Below, in pieces: positions 1 to 15,200 of a stretch of 64,000 bases of DNA. Position 1 is the first letter of the stretch. Each line of letters opens with the position of its first letter. This DNA is from Amoebophrya sp. A120. Its lineage: Eukaryota > Sar > Dinophyceae > Syndiniales > Amoebophryaceae. Below the pieces are notes generated by a model, which saw only the letters and a list, made by a program, of their open reading frames with translations, ran no database searches and had not been told where the DNA came from. The stretch lies in NCBI GenBank assembly GCA_905178155.1, contig CAJINV010000009.1:2643373-2707372 (forward strand), read 5' to 3'. The position numbers and the translations under genes are program-made.

Positions 1-252
1 ATATGTGTGGGTCTGGAAGCATGCGAACTTGTGATGCGCATTTCACACCACAGATAAATCTCTCATGCATAGGCAGCAAAAGGCGCCCGCTTCCTGTCAC
101 CAAAATGGGGGATTTGTCATACGGATTAAGCAGTGCGGAAGCTTCTCGAAATCTGTGATGCTAGGGCTTCCATGACAGACATTTTGTGTCATGCAAAAAC
201 AGCATGACAAAAATCTGCACTCTTCCAGACCCAGACACTTTTGCATTTAATA
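1..252. mobile_element. Introner, family A (left end outside window)
   Basis: Right end carries CTTCCAGACCCAGACACTTT and ends in AATA at 252; the left inverted repeat is cut by the window edge. It follows the last visible IML1 exon, so that gene continues to the left. Confidence 0.75.
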
Positions 253-3200
253 CTGTTTTCGTGGGACTGGTCGGGTTGATGCTGGAACACCGTTGTTCGC
301 CGCGCTTGCCGCAGCAAAAGCACCACGCTGATGCGTAGTTCCAGTCGCCGCACCACCGGGAACATATCGACCGGAGGCGGCGCCACCAGTGCTCGAATGT
401 AAAGACGCCGTGGGGGAAGTTTGCCCCTGAAGATTTGGGTCTCCAACACCCCCAGCTGCACGATGTTGATCCCTAGAAGTTGTTGTAGTTGTCCCTTGAG
501 GATGACCTCCTCCCTTTGCAGCAGTAGAACTCACCTGGATATTGTGCCACGTTCGCATCCACCGAACCGGAATCTTCGCAGTCTGTCTTGTAATCTTCGA
601 AGATTTCGTACTGTAGCCGATTCTGTATATCGTTTGTGGTTTGCCCTTCTCAAATTCTTCCTCCTCCTCATCGCTCCTCAGCACGGTCGTGCTGCCAATC
701 GTGCCTTCCGTGCCCGTCGTCGCTGACCGGAGACGGTTCTCGGTTAGGGGAGGGTGGGTCGGAGGAACTATTGTTCCAGAAGATCGTACACCTCCTGCGG
801 CGGACGAGTCTTGCTTGTGCTGTTCCTGGTGATCGAAAGCTTCATCATCTTCCGCAGTAAAATGAAAAATCGCTTCATCCTCATCATACACCTTCGGCAC
901 AGAAATCGGCAACGAATACCGACTTTCCTCTTCCCTCAAAGCCGGATTCGACGCGGCGAGGATTGACGGTTTCTTCTTCGTATGCAGTGCAAAAGTATCG
1001 CGCTCGTACTACTTAACTGCACTAATGCATTAGATATTCCGCATCGCAAATCTAATCTGTAACGCTGAGCCAAGTTGCATTGCACGTTTATACTAGTACG
1101 ATACTTTTGCAATTCATACTTCGGCGCATTTGCGTACAAATAGTGCTCGACTTGCTTCTTCCACGAATCAAACTTCCGGATCAACCGCTTCCTCCTTTTG
1201 TACTCTTGAACGGCCGCGGGAATCGACTTCGTCTGGGGGTAGTTGCTGTGGAGAGAGTAGGCGTCGTCGACGAGTTTAGTAGAATTTTGATGCGTCTTGA
1301 TGTTCTGGTGGCCTTCTTGCTCTTGAAATTTATTGGTATTTTTACCACCCCCGTCAGCTCCACCTGATGTTGTTGACACAGACGCTGCGAACGGCCACTC
1401 CCCCACGGTTAACTTCTTTTTCACTTTTCGCTGCTCCAGCTTGTCTTTTTCGTTTATCGGGACAAGGACAAAAACAATCGACCGGAGCACCGAGCGGAGT
1501 CGATACCAGGGAAAATTCTGCTCGGTGGCTTTCTTACTGGCAAGGGACAAGCTGGAGGCAACAGCACGCGACGTAGCACCCTCTCCAAGTAGGTCGCCGT
1601 CACTGCCGACGAAATTCTTTTCATACAAAAACGCCGGCGTCGCTGCTGGCATATGGGGTTCTCAAACGTTCCATTCTCAACTGTTGCATGAATTTGTCAT
1701 GCAAAAATACCATTATCATCCACAAGACCAAGCCGCCTCGCATGACAAATTTGCGAAGGGCTACTAGGCAGCACCTAAATCTGTTCGGGATTTGTGATGC
1801 TACAGGCGCAACCTTCCCCCTTTCACTTTTGCCATTCTTGCATCACAAATCCATGTAATCGGTGAGAATGTAACAGTTGAGAACGCCATATGGCAAAGGG
1901 TGTGCTTGGGACACGATTTGGTCCACTGTGTTCCACGGGATGACGTCCGGTTGGCAGAAAGTCAAATGCAAATGTGTCTGGGTCTGGAAAGTTGGAACTT
2001 GTAATGCTAGCTTTCCATACCTAGAAAATCTGTATTGCATAACCAACATCAAAAGTCGCACCCTCTTTTCTCATTACAAAAACGCAGTTTCTCATGCTGA
2101 CTGACTATGAGAATGCGTTCCGGAAAGTTGTCATACTGGGTCCCATTCGGAACTGTTTCGATCATCCACATTTTAGCATCAGAAGTTTCCAGACCCGGAC
2201 ATATTTGCATTTGATACAGAAAACGCGTTTCTGATTCGTCCACGATTCCCGTTATCAAGTGTAAAAGTGTCTGGGTCTGGAGAAGTGTAGACTTGTCATT
2301 TTCCATGACCCGTGAGGTCTGGAACGCGGGACTTAGCATGACAGACTCTGCGAGGTCTCTGCCATGCCTATCCTGCATGAGAAACTCCCTTCCAACTACT
2401 TGAACAAAAGCTTACAGCTTTTGGCACTCATGCAACACAGATTTTTGCATGCTTCAGATTTACCATGACAAGTTCCATCCTTCCAGACCCAGACATTTTT
2501 GCATTTGATACCCGTTTCACATAGTCAATTTTCGTCGTGAGACCGCGCAAATTGTCGTATTCGTAGCGGAAGTAGAAGTGTTCGGTGGAGGAATTGTGGG
2601 CGTAGTAAGGTTCTTTTTTGTAGCTGCTACCTCTGCCGCGAAGGGCGACGCCATTGGTGTTGCTGTTGCAGCTGCCTTGTGGAGCAGGAACGTCGATCAT
2701 TCCCCCTCCTTCTTGGGTTCTTGAGGTATTCATCCAATTGTTGATGTTGTCCTCCTGCTGATGAAACAAATGCGCACCGCTCTCGTCGCCGGTAAACACC
2801 GTCCCCGCGCTGTTTGGGCTACTGCTGCTGCCTCCACCGCCGTACTTGTTCTGGAAAACGGATTCTTGGTAAGACCCCGGGGTGGGCGTTGGCGAGGGAA
2901 GCATGCTATCCGCGCTTGGACTTGACGCGCCGGTAGTTCCTGATCCAGAGCTGACATTCACGAACTGGCTGGTAGGCTGCTGCTGCAAACCTGCTGGATC
3001 ATTATAGCGCGGATCATTGCCGTAATCTTGCCGCGTCCACGAGTGGGACATCGGATCTGCCGCGCCCTCTGGCTTTACACCACGCGGCGGTCGTACGATT
3101 TTATTTCCGTGTAGTTGTCCCTGAGGCCTCCGCGGAGCAAAATCTGTAGCAGTAGGATCAAGGAGTATTGTGAGGAAAAATCCCCCCTCCCCATATCGAA

Positions 3201-6200
3201 AGCGGAATGTGTGTTGCTGTATTTGAGTACGCAAATCATATCTGTCTTGCTGGAGAGGACTGCAGACCCATATCAAGCCTGAGCAGAGAGGCTTTGACTT
3301 AGGCGCATAGCATGAAAAGCGTCCGTGGTGTTGGCTCAACAGCATGACAAACCGCCTCCATAATGGGACGGAAGCTGCTGCCCTTGTCTTCTTGCAACAC
3401 AAACGTGATTTGTGACCTCAAATCAGCAACACAAATTTTCGAAAACCTACCTTTTCAATATGGGGTGGGGGGATTTTTCCTTTTGATAAGTAGACCAGGT
3501 TCTTCCGAGATGGCGCTCGCCTTGCTACCCCGCTTGTTGTTAACGGTAGAATTGACGCCGGCAACCAGGTCCTCACCGCCGGTTGTACCACCGCCAATGC
3601 CGATTTTGCTACCCCTCTGACTGCTCGAATGGTGGTCATTTATTTTGCTCTCATTGTACATGTACGCGCGTTTCTGCAACACTCGCAAGATCGACCTACG
3701 GAGAACGTATTCGTATCCTGTGCAAAAGTATCGTATTCGTATACATGCATTACAAATTTCCTCAGCATGAGAAATAAAATTTGTAATGCTGATTTACCTT
3801 AAGGCAAAGATTTGTATATGCATGAATGCAATACGAGTACGATACTTTTGCAGTTCATAATTCGTAGCTGACCACGATGTCGTCGACGTGCTGTTTTTGC
3901 TCTATGGCGTTCTCAACTGTTCCATTCATTCCCAACTGTCACATGAATTTGTGATCCAAGAATGGCAAAAGTGCTAGGGGGAATCTTGCGCGTCCTGCAT
4001 GACAAATTTGGCACCGATTGTCAGCCTGTTTGATGGCCCTCTAAGAATTTGTCATGCGAAGCAGCTTCATAGTGTCGATTTTGAAGGCAATTTTGCATTA
4101 CAAATCATGTAACAGAAACAGTCGAGGATGTAACGTTTGAGAACGCCTTATGCTCCTTCGCCAACTTCGGACTTCTGTCCGTGTCCGACGCAGACGCGGA
4201 GAACCGCATTGTGTGCTGCGCTATCAAGTGCAAACATGTCTAGGTCTGGAAGAGTCCAAGGTAAAGGTTTGTCATGCAAAGGCCAGCATGACTCCAAAGC
4301 CTGTCATGCACATTACCCGAAAGGACCACTTTTCTGTCATGCAGAAACGCGCTTTGTCATGCAGAATACACAACACGTAGGTACTCAGAAACTTGTCATG
4401 CTGCGCTGCCAATTAACGCGTCCTCATGGTTCTTGTCCTACCCGCATCACAAGTTTCCAGACGCAGACATATTTGCGATGCATATGCGCAGCTTTTGCGC
4501 TTTCGTTTTTCGAATCGGTTTTGCTTCTTTCGCCCGGGAGGTGATGTTGCGCGGCTGCAATCACGGATGTTGATTGCGGTAGCCGGAGGCTTGAGGTTGT
4601 GGCAGACGAAACTGCGGCCACTCCGGCGGTCTTCCGTAACCTGGTGAATCCATCAGGCGCTGCTGTTCCTGCAGCAGCTCCCCCATGATGCATTCTTGTC
4701 CGCGAAGATGAGACTTGGGGCTGGGTCGCAGCAGGAGCAGTTGCACCATGAGCAAGATGTTGCTGTGTACTAGCTGCTATCCCACTGTTGCTGTTTCCGT
4801 TCTGACTGCCCCCCAACATGCTCAAGCTTTGCGACTCCGCGATCATACTTCCCTCCGGTCTCGCGACCCTGTTCAGAGTGCTTGCATCGCCAGATGGAAC
4901 ACCTCCTGTCGTAGTTCCTGCTACCATACCTCCAACCGTACCTCCGTTAACACTCGTTAAAGTCGCGTTATTAGGGGTCAGATTCTGTGCACCAGCACCT
5001 CCGATGTCACTGGTTGAGTTGTTGCTGCTACGTCTGTCGGGTTCTAAAACTCCCGCCGAGTTTAGTGTCTCCTCGTTCATCTGCAGCAGCTATGAAGGCC
5101 TCAGGTTGGAAATCCTCACAGTGAAAATGATTTGTAATGCAAAAAAAACGACACCAGTTGAAGCACCATTTCTAGTCGGCGCATGACAAATTTCTTGGGC
5201 ACTCAAAGCGTGTCTGTCATGCTAGTGAGGCAAAGGGGTGCCCTTCTCTCGTGCTAATCTGCAGCCCAATTCTGGACCCGTAGAAGCACAATAGTCGGCC
5301 TCCATTGCGTTCTCTGCAATACAGTTTTTTTGGTGTAGCATTCCATGCACTACAAATTATTTCCACTTTGAGAATTTCCTTTCTGAGGCTTTCATAACAG
5401 CTCGTTTGACCTGGACAAAGAATCGTCCTCTTGATTCAACAGGTTTACAGCGTTCATATCAGCTCCGGAGGGACTCGAAATCGCAGAAGCAGACGCACCA
5501 CCTTGTGGTTGCTGCTGCAACCCACCAAAGCTTAAAGACGTCGCGGAGTGGTCTTTCGTCCTATCTTCCCCAAGACTACCGGAATGCGAGCTCCTATCAT
5601 CCTCATGTGCACCAGCGCCGGCTCTGGTTGAAGATATGTTTTGTTGCAGTCTCCGGAGTTGTTCCTGGTCTAAATTTCGTGTAACCAAATCCAAATTGAC
5701 ATTTAATTCCTCCTATGCAACGCAAAAGCATCATACTCGTATAAATGCATGACAAATTTCCTCAGCATGAGAAATGAAATTTGTCATGCGGATTTACCTT
5801 AAGAGAAAAATTTGTAATGCATGATTGCGATTACTACGAGTACGATACTTTTGCACAGGATACCTCCCCGCTGGTAGAACTGCTGGCGGAAGTACGAGCA
5901 GTGCTTCTCATCAAATACTGCGATATCCTGTGTAAAAACGTCCCCACCCCAGAGTTGTCGTGCAAGTGCGCGACGACAGGAACATTTGTAATGCGCGGCT
6001 CCATGTAAGGCATTTGCATTTCCAACCGTGTTTTGGAATTTGTAATGCTGTAAACAGGATGAGAAAGCGGCTCCCTCATGCAGATTCCCTTGCTAACCAG
6101 CACGAAGCTGCAGAGGCAAACTTGTCATGCGCAACTCCCAAAACTTGGAGATTTGTCTAGCAGATTTCCCATCTTGACTATGGGGTGGGGACGTTTTTAC

Positions 6201-9200
6201 TCAGGATATGCGAATTTTCATGCACATCAGGCGAAACTTGTTGCCCTTCGCCCTGCACCGCCCGACGAGAGGAGGAAGAAGCGCCTCCTGTGCCGCCGAC
6301 GCCCAGCTGGTGCAGCAGCCCTCTGGAGGTTTGCGCGTTCGTCGGGGTGACAGCCGCAAGATGACCAGTAGCGCCGCCGGACAGCGCATTTGCTCCCGTA
6401 GAAGTTCGCGGCGGATACGTGTTTGACGACGAATTCGTCTGCGATAGCACCAATTTCGGTGTCGTGCTTGATCCAGCTGTCGCTAAATTGGAATTCGCCC
6501 TTGCTGGATCCGACGATATTGTGTTCGAACCGGAAACAAGTCGGGGGGAAGAAGACAAATTATACGTGCCTGCCGTATGCTTGTTTTTCAAGCTCGAGGT
6601 CGCTAGCCTCGTCGCGCCACCCGTAGTTGAGCTTCGACTGTTCTGCAGTTGACCCACAGATGCAGAAGTGCCACTACTTGTCGAGACTTTCATTGTCGTG
6701 GTTTTTGACGACGTTTTCGTGGTTTTCGAAGTTGTGAAAACAACAGAGGTTGGGTGCTTCCTGTCGTGTTGCGTGATGAAAATCTGATCGGTGTTAGCGC
6801 TGTAGCTCAGTTATGCATTGCAAAAGTATCGTACTAGTACAAATCGCAATACAAATTTTTCCAGAAGGAAAAATGGAATTTGTAGTGCTGATTTCGCTAA
6901 GAAGGAAGATCTGTCATGCATGATTGCAATTAGTACGAGCACGATACTTCTGCACAGGATATCAGTTCCCAATTGTGGTCCCAGTTACAAACCACCAAAT
7001 TCGACTTCGTGATCGTAGTCGTCGTGGTGGTGGTAGTGGTTTGATGCTGGTTGATAGAGGTAAGTGCCGACTGGGACTGATGATGTCCCCCGAGAGGTGG
7101 ACCACCGCCGGCATGATCCTTGCCAGGTAGATGCAAAGTCGCACTCGAGCCGTGCTTCGGCAACATGCCACTTACCGCGGACGCTGAGCCTGTTCCCGCA
7201 GTGGTTGATGTCGCAGCAGCGGCCGCACCTGCTCCCGATGAAGGTCCTAGCATTTGCATCGCTGTTGGACTCGCAGTAGAACTACTACCTCCTGCACTGA
7301 TGATGTTGGCACCACTTGAGGACATATTAGCCGTCCCGGTTTTATTTCCACCACTCGTCACACCAGCCTATCCCACGAAAAAACTGTTTCACTGTGATGA
7401 TCTTGCAAGATCTGCATCACAAGTTTGTTACACATGACACAGAAAATTTGGCATGCGCGCTTCCAAAGGGAAAACACCGGTAAAGAGACGAGGAATTGCA
7501 GGTGTGGCAAGACAAATAGTTCTGTCTTCCATTCTATCCATCACAAGTTCACAGCGAAACAGTTTTTTCTTGCGATACAGCCCCAGCGTTGTACATGACT
7601 TGTTGGTCCGCAATGGCCGTCGATCGGAACAGTTGCATCCCACAGACCAACCTTGTTCCAACCAAATCTTCGAACAGCTGTCTACTTTTACAGTGCGACT
7701 GCACCACCGGCTGTTCCTTGCCCTCTTCGTCTAGAGTTCGGAATTGTTCTGCGTTCGCCGCGACGCAGGACCAATTGTCGGATTTTTTTCCCAGCATGGA
7801 ATCTCTAAACCCCTTCCCGCTTCTCGTACTTGAGCGGACGTTTAATTTTCGTTCTACGAAAATCGGCAGCAACGGTGGCGAATGTAACACCGACCACAAG
7901 GCTTGTAGGGACAACAGCTTGGCTTTCTTGAAGTAATTCGGATTCTCCTTCGTAATTTCAAAACGCGTCGCGAGCCAACGCTCGGATTCTTCCAAAGTCT
8001 CCGGGGAAATCGGCCCATTTTGTGCGATGAACTCCGCTAATGCCGCTTTGCGCTCCTTCTGGTATTCGAACTGTTGCTGGATTTGCTGCTCTTTGACATT
8101 GGAAAACTTCCTGTACTGTTGCACCGGTTTAGTAGCTGGTTTGGAAGTAGTGCGGCGAGCAGCGGTGGTAGAAGTCGGAAGTGGTACTGCACCAGGAGGT
8201 GCCCCGCCTGTTCGACTTCCTGTTGCAGCGCCGCTGGCTGATGATCCATGAGATAAAGTTTGCTTATCAATAGCAAATATGTCTGGGTCTGGAAGAATGG
8301 AACTTGTAATGCTAGTCCTGCATTCCTGTAAAATCTGTGTTGCATCATGACTAGCAAAAAGACGCCCTCTTTTGTCATATTACAAAAGCGCAGCTTCTCA
8401 TGCTGACTGCGCATGCGAAAGTGTGCGGCAAACTTGTCATGCTTGGCTGCATTCGGAAGTATTTCAGTCATCCACACTTCAACATCACAAGTTTCCAGAC
8501 CCAGACATATTTGCAATGCATATTGCTGATGTTCTTGCAAAGTTGGTGTGGATTGATGCGAAACTGCCCTCCGGTTATTCATGCCTGATTGCATTGCAGG
8601 AGGTAGAGGTAGAGACTCCTGCAGTGGAGATGATCTTCCTGCGCCAGCATCCTGTGCAGTACTAGTACAACTCGGGAAGCTGGTCTGAATCGCAGCAAGG
8701 GGTGTTTTCTTCCCCTTTTGACCAGCTTTCGCGGCGCCAGTCGTGCCACCAGCTGCACCTGGGGAAGTCGCAGGCTTGGTCGCTTGTTTATTTCCCGTCG
8801 CAACGAGGACTCCGCTGGACGTCTCAGTTCGTTTTATTGTCGCAACATCTTCTGAGGCGGCAGAGGAACTCAAATTGACCGTATCGCCGGTGGACAGTTC
8901 TCGGATTTCCAATTGTGTGCTAGATTCAGGACCAGACTGCTTCAAAAACCCACCGGCGGTGGAACTCGCCGCACTATTAAAAGTCGCCGGACTCGGGCTG
9001 GTTGTCGAGGGGATTCTGTTTGTCCCCCTGCTCCCACTCAACGAGTCCAAATTTCCTCGCGAGCTATTCAGCCCACTCCCCGAAGCTGCGGAAGACAGGC
9101 TGGGGTGCGCGGTTACGACCATGCCGCTAATCGCCGCGGTAAAAGGGGCGGAGGACGCGGAGGAATGCAGTTGTTGTCCAGCAAGCATCATGTTCTCATT

Positions 9201-12200
9201 TGAACCGCTGGGCGTGATTTGATTCGACGCTCCAGAGCCACTGCCCGTTTTTGTAACCGAAGGTTTGTTCTTCCCTATGTTCGTGTCCTGACTAGCACCT
9301 GTTCCGTATACTTCTCCCGGAAAGGGAAAAAACGCATCGGAAAACGCGCGGCTCTGCGCGGCAAAGGGCGAGGGAGCGAGCAAGTCCGCGGGCTGGTTAG
9401 TTGCGGACCGCTTCAACGCGGATCGTCTCGCCGTGGAGGAAGAATTTCCGCCGCTCGCGTGCAGTGGGGTCAAAGTTTGATTCGCGGTAAGCAAATCGAC
9501 TTGGTGATGCTGGTGATGGACACTTGCTCTCGTACTTCCAGAGGCTTGCCTTTGCAAGCCGCCGAGGGAATTAGAGGCCGATCCATTGTAGGGAAACGCC
9601 AGCCCGCTGTCACTCATATGAACCCGCAAACCTGTCGGGGTGCTGCGCGGGCCACGGGGCGGCAAACCGGAAGTAGTTGTAGTACTAGGGCCTGCAGAAG
9701 TTGTTCCTCCAGCACTACTCAGTGGCGGCTTGTTCTGCACAAGTTTTCCCCTCGTAGAAGCTGAAGCACCAAACGCCCCGCCAGTATTGTTGAGCGTCCC
9801 TTGTTTATCCCACGAAAAAACTGCTTCACTGTGATGATTTTGCAAGATCTGCATCACAAGTTTCTTACACATGAGACTAAAAACCTGTCATGTGCGTTTC
9901 CCAAGGGAAAACACGCTTGAAATTCCCATGCCTTGCAGGTGTAGCAAGACAAATACTTCTGTGTTCCATTTTCTGCATCACAAGTTCACAGTGAAACGGT
10001 TTTTTCTTGCGGTATTGTTCTGCCACGGTGGTGTTACCGGACAACTGCTTCAAGGCTTCCTTTGCTTCCTCCTGGTTCAAAGTGCTCTGATTAGACACGG
10101 GCGTCGTTCCAGTGGTTCTACTCACATATCCTGTGCAAAAGTATCGCACTCGTACTAATTGCAATCATGCATGACAAATCTTGTTTCTTAGCGAAATCAG
10201 CATTACAAATTCGATTTTTCCTTCTGGAGAAATTTGTATTGCGATTTATACTAGTACGATACTTTTGCAATGCATATCACAATATTACCGGCAATTTGGT
10301 TCGTTTTCGAGTTGTTCCGACTACTAGTGGTCATCTCCTTCGATGAAGACGCGGAAAAAGCTGTCAGAGTTGTGTTCGATTGATCCTGGTCTTGATCCGT
10401 CAAAGTTAAGTCCGCCTGGTCCAAGTCTGAAGTGACCCCGACGCTCAAAATCGACTCGGGTAAAATCGGCGGCCCGCGAGACGAGGATGGAGCCACGACT
10501 TCCACGTGCGCCGCGGGGATGTTCAGTGGCATTTGTGGCCTGCTGTTGATCGCAGGATCATCCAACGGCGTCGCCGGGGTTGTCCCGGCGGTGCCCTCGG
10601 TGGAGTAGCTTGTCGTAGGAGAAGGTTCCTGTGGCGGGAACTGCTGGTTAGGACGGACCCGCTGGTTGACAAGAACCGGTGAGCTTTGGTTGGACAGCTG
10701 GTCTACTCCTGTGCTTCCGGGTAAAAATGGTCTACTGGTTGCTCGTTCTTTCGACGACGCCCGGGAGGAGCTGTCGCCGCCAGCCTGGTGCTGCTCCACT
10801 ATGGCGTTCTCAAATGTTACATTCTCAACTGTTACATGAATTTGCAATGCAAGAACGGCAAAAGTGAAAGGGGAAAGATTGCGCCTTTTGCATCACAGAT
10901 TTGGCGCAGATTCAGCTGCTGTTTGGCCCTTCGGAGATTTGTCATGCGAAGCAGCTTAATCGTGGCGATCTTGCTTGTAAATTTGCATTACAAATCATGT
11001 AACAGTTGAGAATGTAATGTTTGAGAACGCCATATCCACTCTCACTTCTTTCGAAGAAGTTTGGGATTTGCTTGAGTCGCCCTCAGCCACGTGACCTCCC
11101 GGAGTGCTGCTGGTTTCCTCCGCAAGTTGTCCAGGAAGTCCTCCATCTCCCACCTCCACAATATCCTCTAAAATCGATTTTGTCAAGTCTGGGGAGGATT
11201 CGCTCCGGATCTGCTTCTGATGCCGTGCCTTAGCTTTCGGTACAGCTGCTGTGCCCGCAGAAACATCTGCAGCTCGTCCTGCAGAAGTTGTAGTTGCAAG
11301 GTCGTGCCGACCGGAAGTTCTCTGTACTTCACCAGTCATCGCAAGACCTACCTCAGCACTTCCAAGAACTCTTTGTTCCCCTCCGCTTTTCATCTTCTCG
11401 TTCTCCGTCGTGGTCACATACTGCTTCCCGAACTCAAATACGTCCATCTGCCCGCCGACGTAGATGCCTGCGTTGGTCTCAAACTGGTAATCATCCGTGG
11501 GCTCCACCCTGGTCGTCGTCGGTCGCCACTTCACATCGTGAATCCCCAAATCGTGTACGTTCACCATGTCCTGAAGCTTCACATTCATTTGACTCGCTTG
11601 GGATGAAGCTGCTGCCAGGTTTGCTTGAGGCGTAGTTCCAACCACAGGGTAGGGAAAGCTGATTGCGGAAAGTGCCGCTGCAATCGGCGCGGGTTTCATC
11701 CGAGTTTGCTGCTCGACGAGAGTCCGGTATTGGAAATGGTCTCTTGGTGACGTAGTGTGTTGCGCGTTCCAGTTGTCTAACATCTGCATGCGCATCATGC
11801 TCTCCGCTGAACTGAATCCATCGCCGGCTAAGGTACTACTGCTGGCGTCACCGTTTGTTCCGGTGCCAAAAACGGTCGCGTTCAATTTCCTCTGCGATTC
11901 CAGGTAATTATTCACCTTCGCAATCGCGTTCGCCCCGAAAAACGCCTCGCGGAAGTGGTTTGCGGTTTCGAGGTCTTCGGTATTTAAAATGTTGTCGGGT
12001 TGGATCGACTTGTAGAGGTTTTCGTTGGAGAGATAGTACGCGGACAATGGATCTGGTAGCGCAGGAGCTTCTCCATCTGTACTGCTTGTTTTCTCAGCGG
12101 CCGCGGCCCCACCACCAGGTACAAAAAGCGCAGTCAAGCTTCTTTTCACGACAGAAGCCGCGGTGGGGATCTGCGACAAGCCGGCAATTGAGGACATTGG

Positions 12201-15200
12201 GGAAGAGATTGTCAACGAAACATCAGTTGCAGAAGACGAAGCTGCTGCTCCGGCGCGGCCATCTGGGGACATCAACGCGCTGTCCGACGATGACAGATTT
12301 TCATTTTGAAGATTATCCCCAGGAGACAGGGACGGCGTGCGCAATAAACTGGTGTTGTTGTAGCTGCCGGAGTACGTTTTCAGTATGTTCTCGGCATTGT
12401 CGCCCCGTGCGTCGTAAATTTGAACTTTTTGTTGGTTTTTCTCCTGCGGCGGTCCTCCTCCCCTGCTGGGGGGTGAGAAAGCGAACGAAGATGGTGGCGA
12501 ACCAGGGGCACCGTGTCGGTCCGCATGGAAATCTCCGCCGTCGACATTAAGCGGCGAGGACACCGTGTGTGGGGGGAAGGGAAGCTCTTGCAAGTTCCCA
12601 GATTTCGTCTTTTCCAACGGGATTTTCTGTTCGTCGGGAATTTTGATCGGGTCCATGACCTGAATCTTGTACGCCTCGCCATCAAACTCCTCTTCCTTCA
12701 ACGAAAAGTGGACTGACTCTTTCGACCCTTTGCGGATTTGATTGTCCTTCGACCCTTTTTTCGTCTTTGATGCAAAAGTAGAAGAATTTCTACTACCGCT
12801 TGTTCCAACAAGCGGGGGCACGCGGTAGGGGTAGTCTGTTGGTGAAATCTCGTCGTCCGCCGAGTAGCCGAAGTTCGTTCCCGCCGCTGGTCTCAGCGTC
12901 TGATCATCATCAGCAATCTCCTCCTCCTCTTCCCCATCTACTTCGTTTATCGTTTCCCAGGCACTTGGTACGTCAGGGTTTTCTGCACAATATTTTCTCA
13001 GTTCCTTGTAAATCCGCTTCTCCTCTTCGTATTTCTCCAACAACCTCGGGTCGACCACCGGAAACATTTTCAATAATTCCGCCTTCCGCTCCTTCTCCAT
13101 CTCGTTAAAGAGCGCGTCCAACGGTCTCAAGCTCGACACGTTTTCGGAGAAAGATTTCGCTTCGGGCATTTCCAATTCTGGAAAATACACTGTCGCGAAG
13201 AAGTTCGCGTCGCATTCCTCGTACTTCTGCTGAAAGCGGCAATCCTCCAGAATCTTCGGCTGCAGGTCGAGTAATTCGTGCAATTTCGTTTCAAGAAGGT
13301 CTTGCTCGTCGAAGTCACTTGCGTTGTCCGCCTGCAGCAGAAACTCCTCCACTTCGGGGATCCCTGCCAAGTGGTGGCTGCTTGCACCAGTTGCCCCAGC
13401 GCCAGCATACGCATAGTTGTTATGCATTGCAAAAGTACCGTATTATAGTGGAAATAGCATTACAAATTTTTCCAGAAGCAAAAATGAAATTTCTAATGCT
13501 GAATTCGCTAGAAAGCCAGATCTGTCATGCTGCATGACTGCAATTCATACGAGTACGATAATTTTGCAGTGGATAGTTGTGCGGCGCCACACCAATCCCG
13601 ACGTTCGTTGGTACTACGTGAAGAAGTTGCTCCACCGAGTGCTCCGCGGACAAAGTTTCTCCCCCAGAAGCGGATCCTAGCGTCGGCGCCCCGACTATCC
13701 AGGAAAAAACACCCATCCCCATCCAGTTTGTCATGCAAAACATGCATAAGCTCCTTTGTTTGTCATGCAAAAAATGGATGGGGATGGGTGCTTTTTCCTG
13801 GATACCGACTAGAGACAAAGCGTTCGTCACGATCGCCTGTCCACCCCCGACGGAGGACGATTGGCTCGCGTTTAGGAGGTCTTGCAGTGAGGAACTGGAT
13901 TCCCCAGCCGTGTTGGCGGAATTTATCGTCAGCATGTTCGGGTTGCTGCCCATTGTCCCGAGCAAAGACGCGGAGCTATCGTGGTTGTGTTTCGGCATTT
14001 TCGAGGATTGGATCACGCGAATCTGCGTCAGGGCGGAGGTTCTGTTCATTCCTTGGGCAGCGGCGGCGGAAGATTTGTTGTTCATGCCCCAGAGGAAATT
14101 GCCGTCGGATGGGGAGGAAGGAATCATCCCCGTTGCGGTGGATTTCTCGTCCTTACTTATTTCCCCGGAATTGTCCTTATTTTCTCCGCCAATCAGCGCT
14201 GGCTGTGAACTGGAGAAATTTACGGATTTGGAGACCACTGTTGAGGTCGCGGAAGTTGTCTGTTGATGATGGGCTACTTCTGTTGATGTGACAACAGTAG
14301 TCCCTGCTCCTGCTACGACTGCTCCGCCCGTCGAACTCGCGTTCACCGATCGCGGACTGGCGGACAAGGCGCCAAATTTACTGCTGGAAGCGGATCTTGA
14401 TTGGTGTGAGGCGGAGGGGGTAGAGGTACCGCCGCCGGAAAATTCGAGATGAGTTTGCTGCTGCGGGTGCTGTCGTTGACCTGCTGCTGTTATTCCCAAT
14501 TCGGGGTCCGATCCCGAAACCGGGATGCTGAGTTGCAGCTGGTCTACTCCTGCACCAGATGTTCTACTTTCGGTGCCTTTTACAACAACCGATTGTCTGT
14601 CATCCAGAACTGCTGGAATCAAAACCGGCTTCTTCTCCTCCTTTTTCTTTTTCTTCGGAACCAGAACTAGGGGCACTCGATGCAGCGGGCGGTCCCGGAA
14701 GCAGATCAAGAAACATCGCGCTCCCATCTTCGAGAACCTGCGTTGGGTTAACAGGAATAAATCCTTCTTCGTGTAAACCACCCCATGGTTCGCGGACAAA
14801 ACGAAAATACCCTGCCCCGTGATCGTCAACGATCTATCCAAAGCGTGGTGCTCGAACGCGTCTAAAGCGAGGTTCAAAGCCTCTAGCAATGGCAGATTCT
14901 TCGTGGCCCCGGCCATCCTTGTTTCCTCCAAATCGGGGAGAATTGCGTCTTTGTCCCGGTTTGACTTGTCGAGGGATTCTTGCTCTTTCTGTTTGACTAA
15001 ATTCCGGTAGTAGTTGTTCCTCGCCCGGAGGTTTCCACTGCTGAAGCCGCCGTCGGAACTTGCAGAACTTTGTTCTCCGAAGGAAGAGGAAGGGAATAGG
15101 GTGTTGCTGAACTGGTTCTGATATTGATGATGTTGATGTTGTCCACCTCCAGAACCACCTGCTCTCGACGTTGTACTAGAAACACGGTTAATATTCAAAT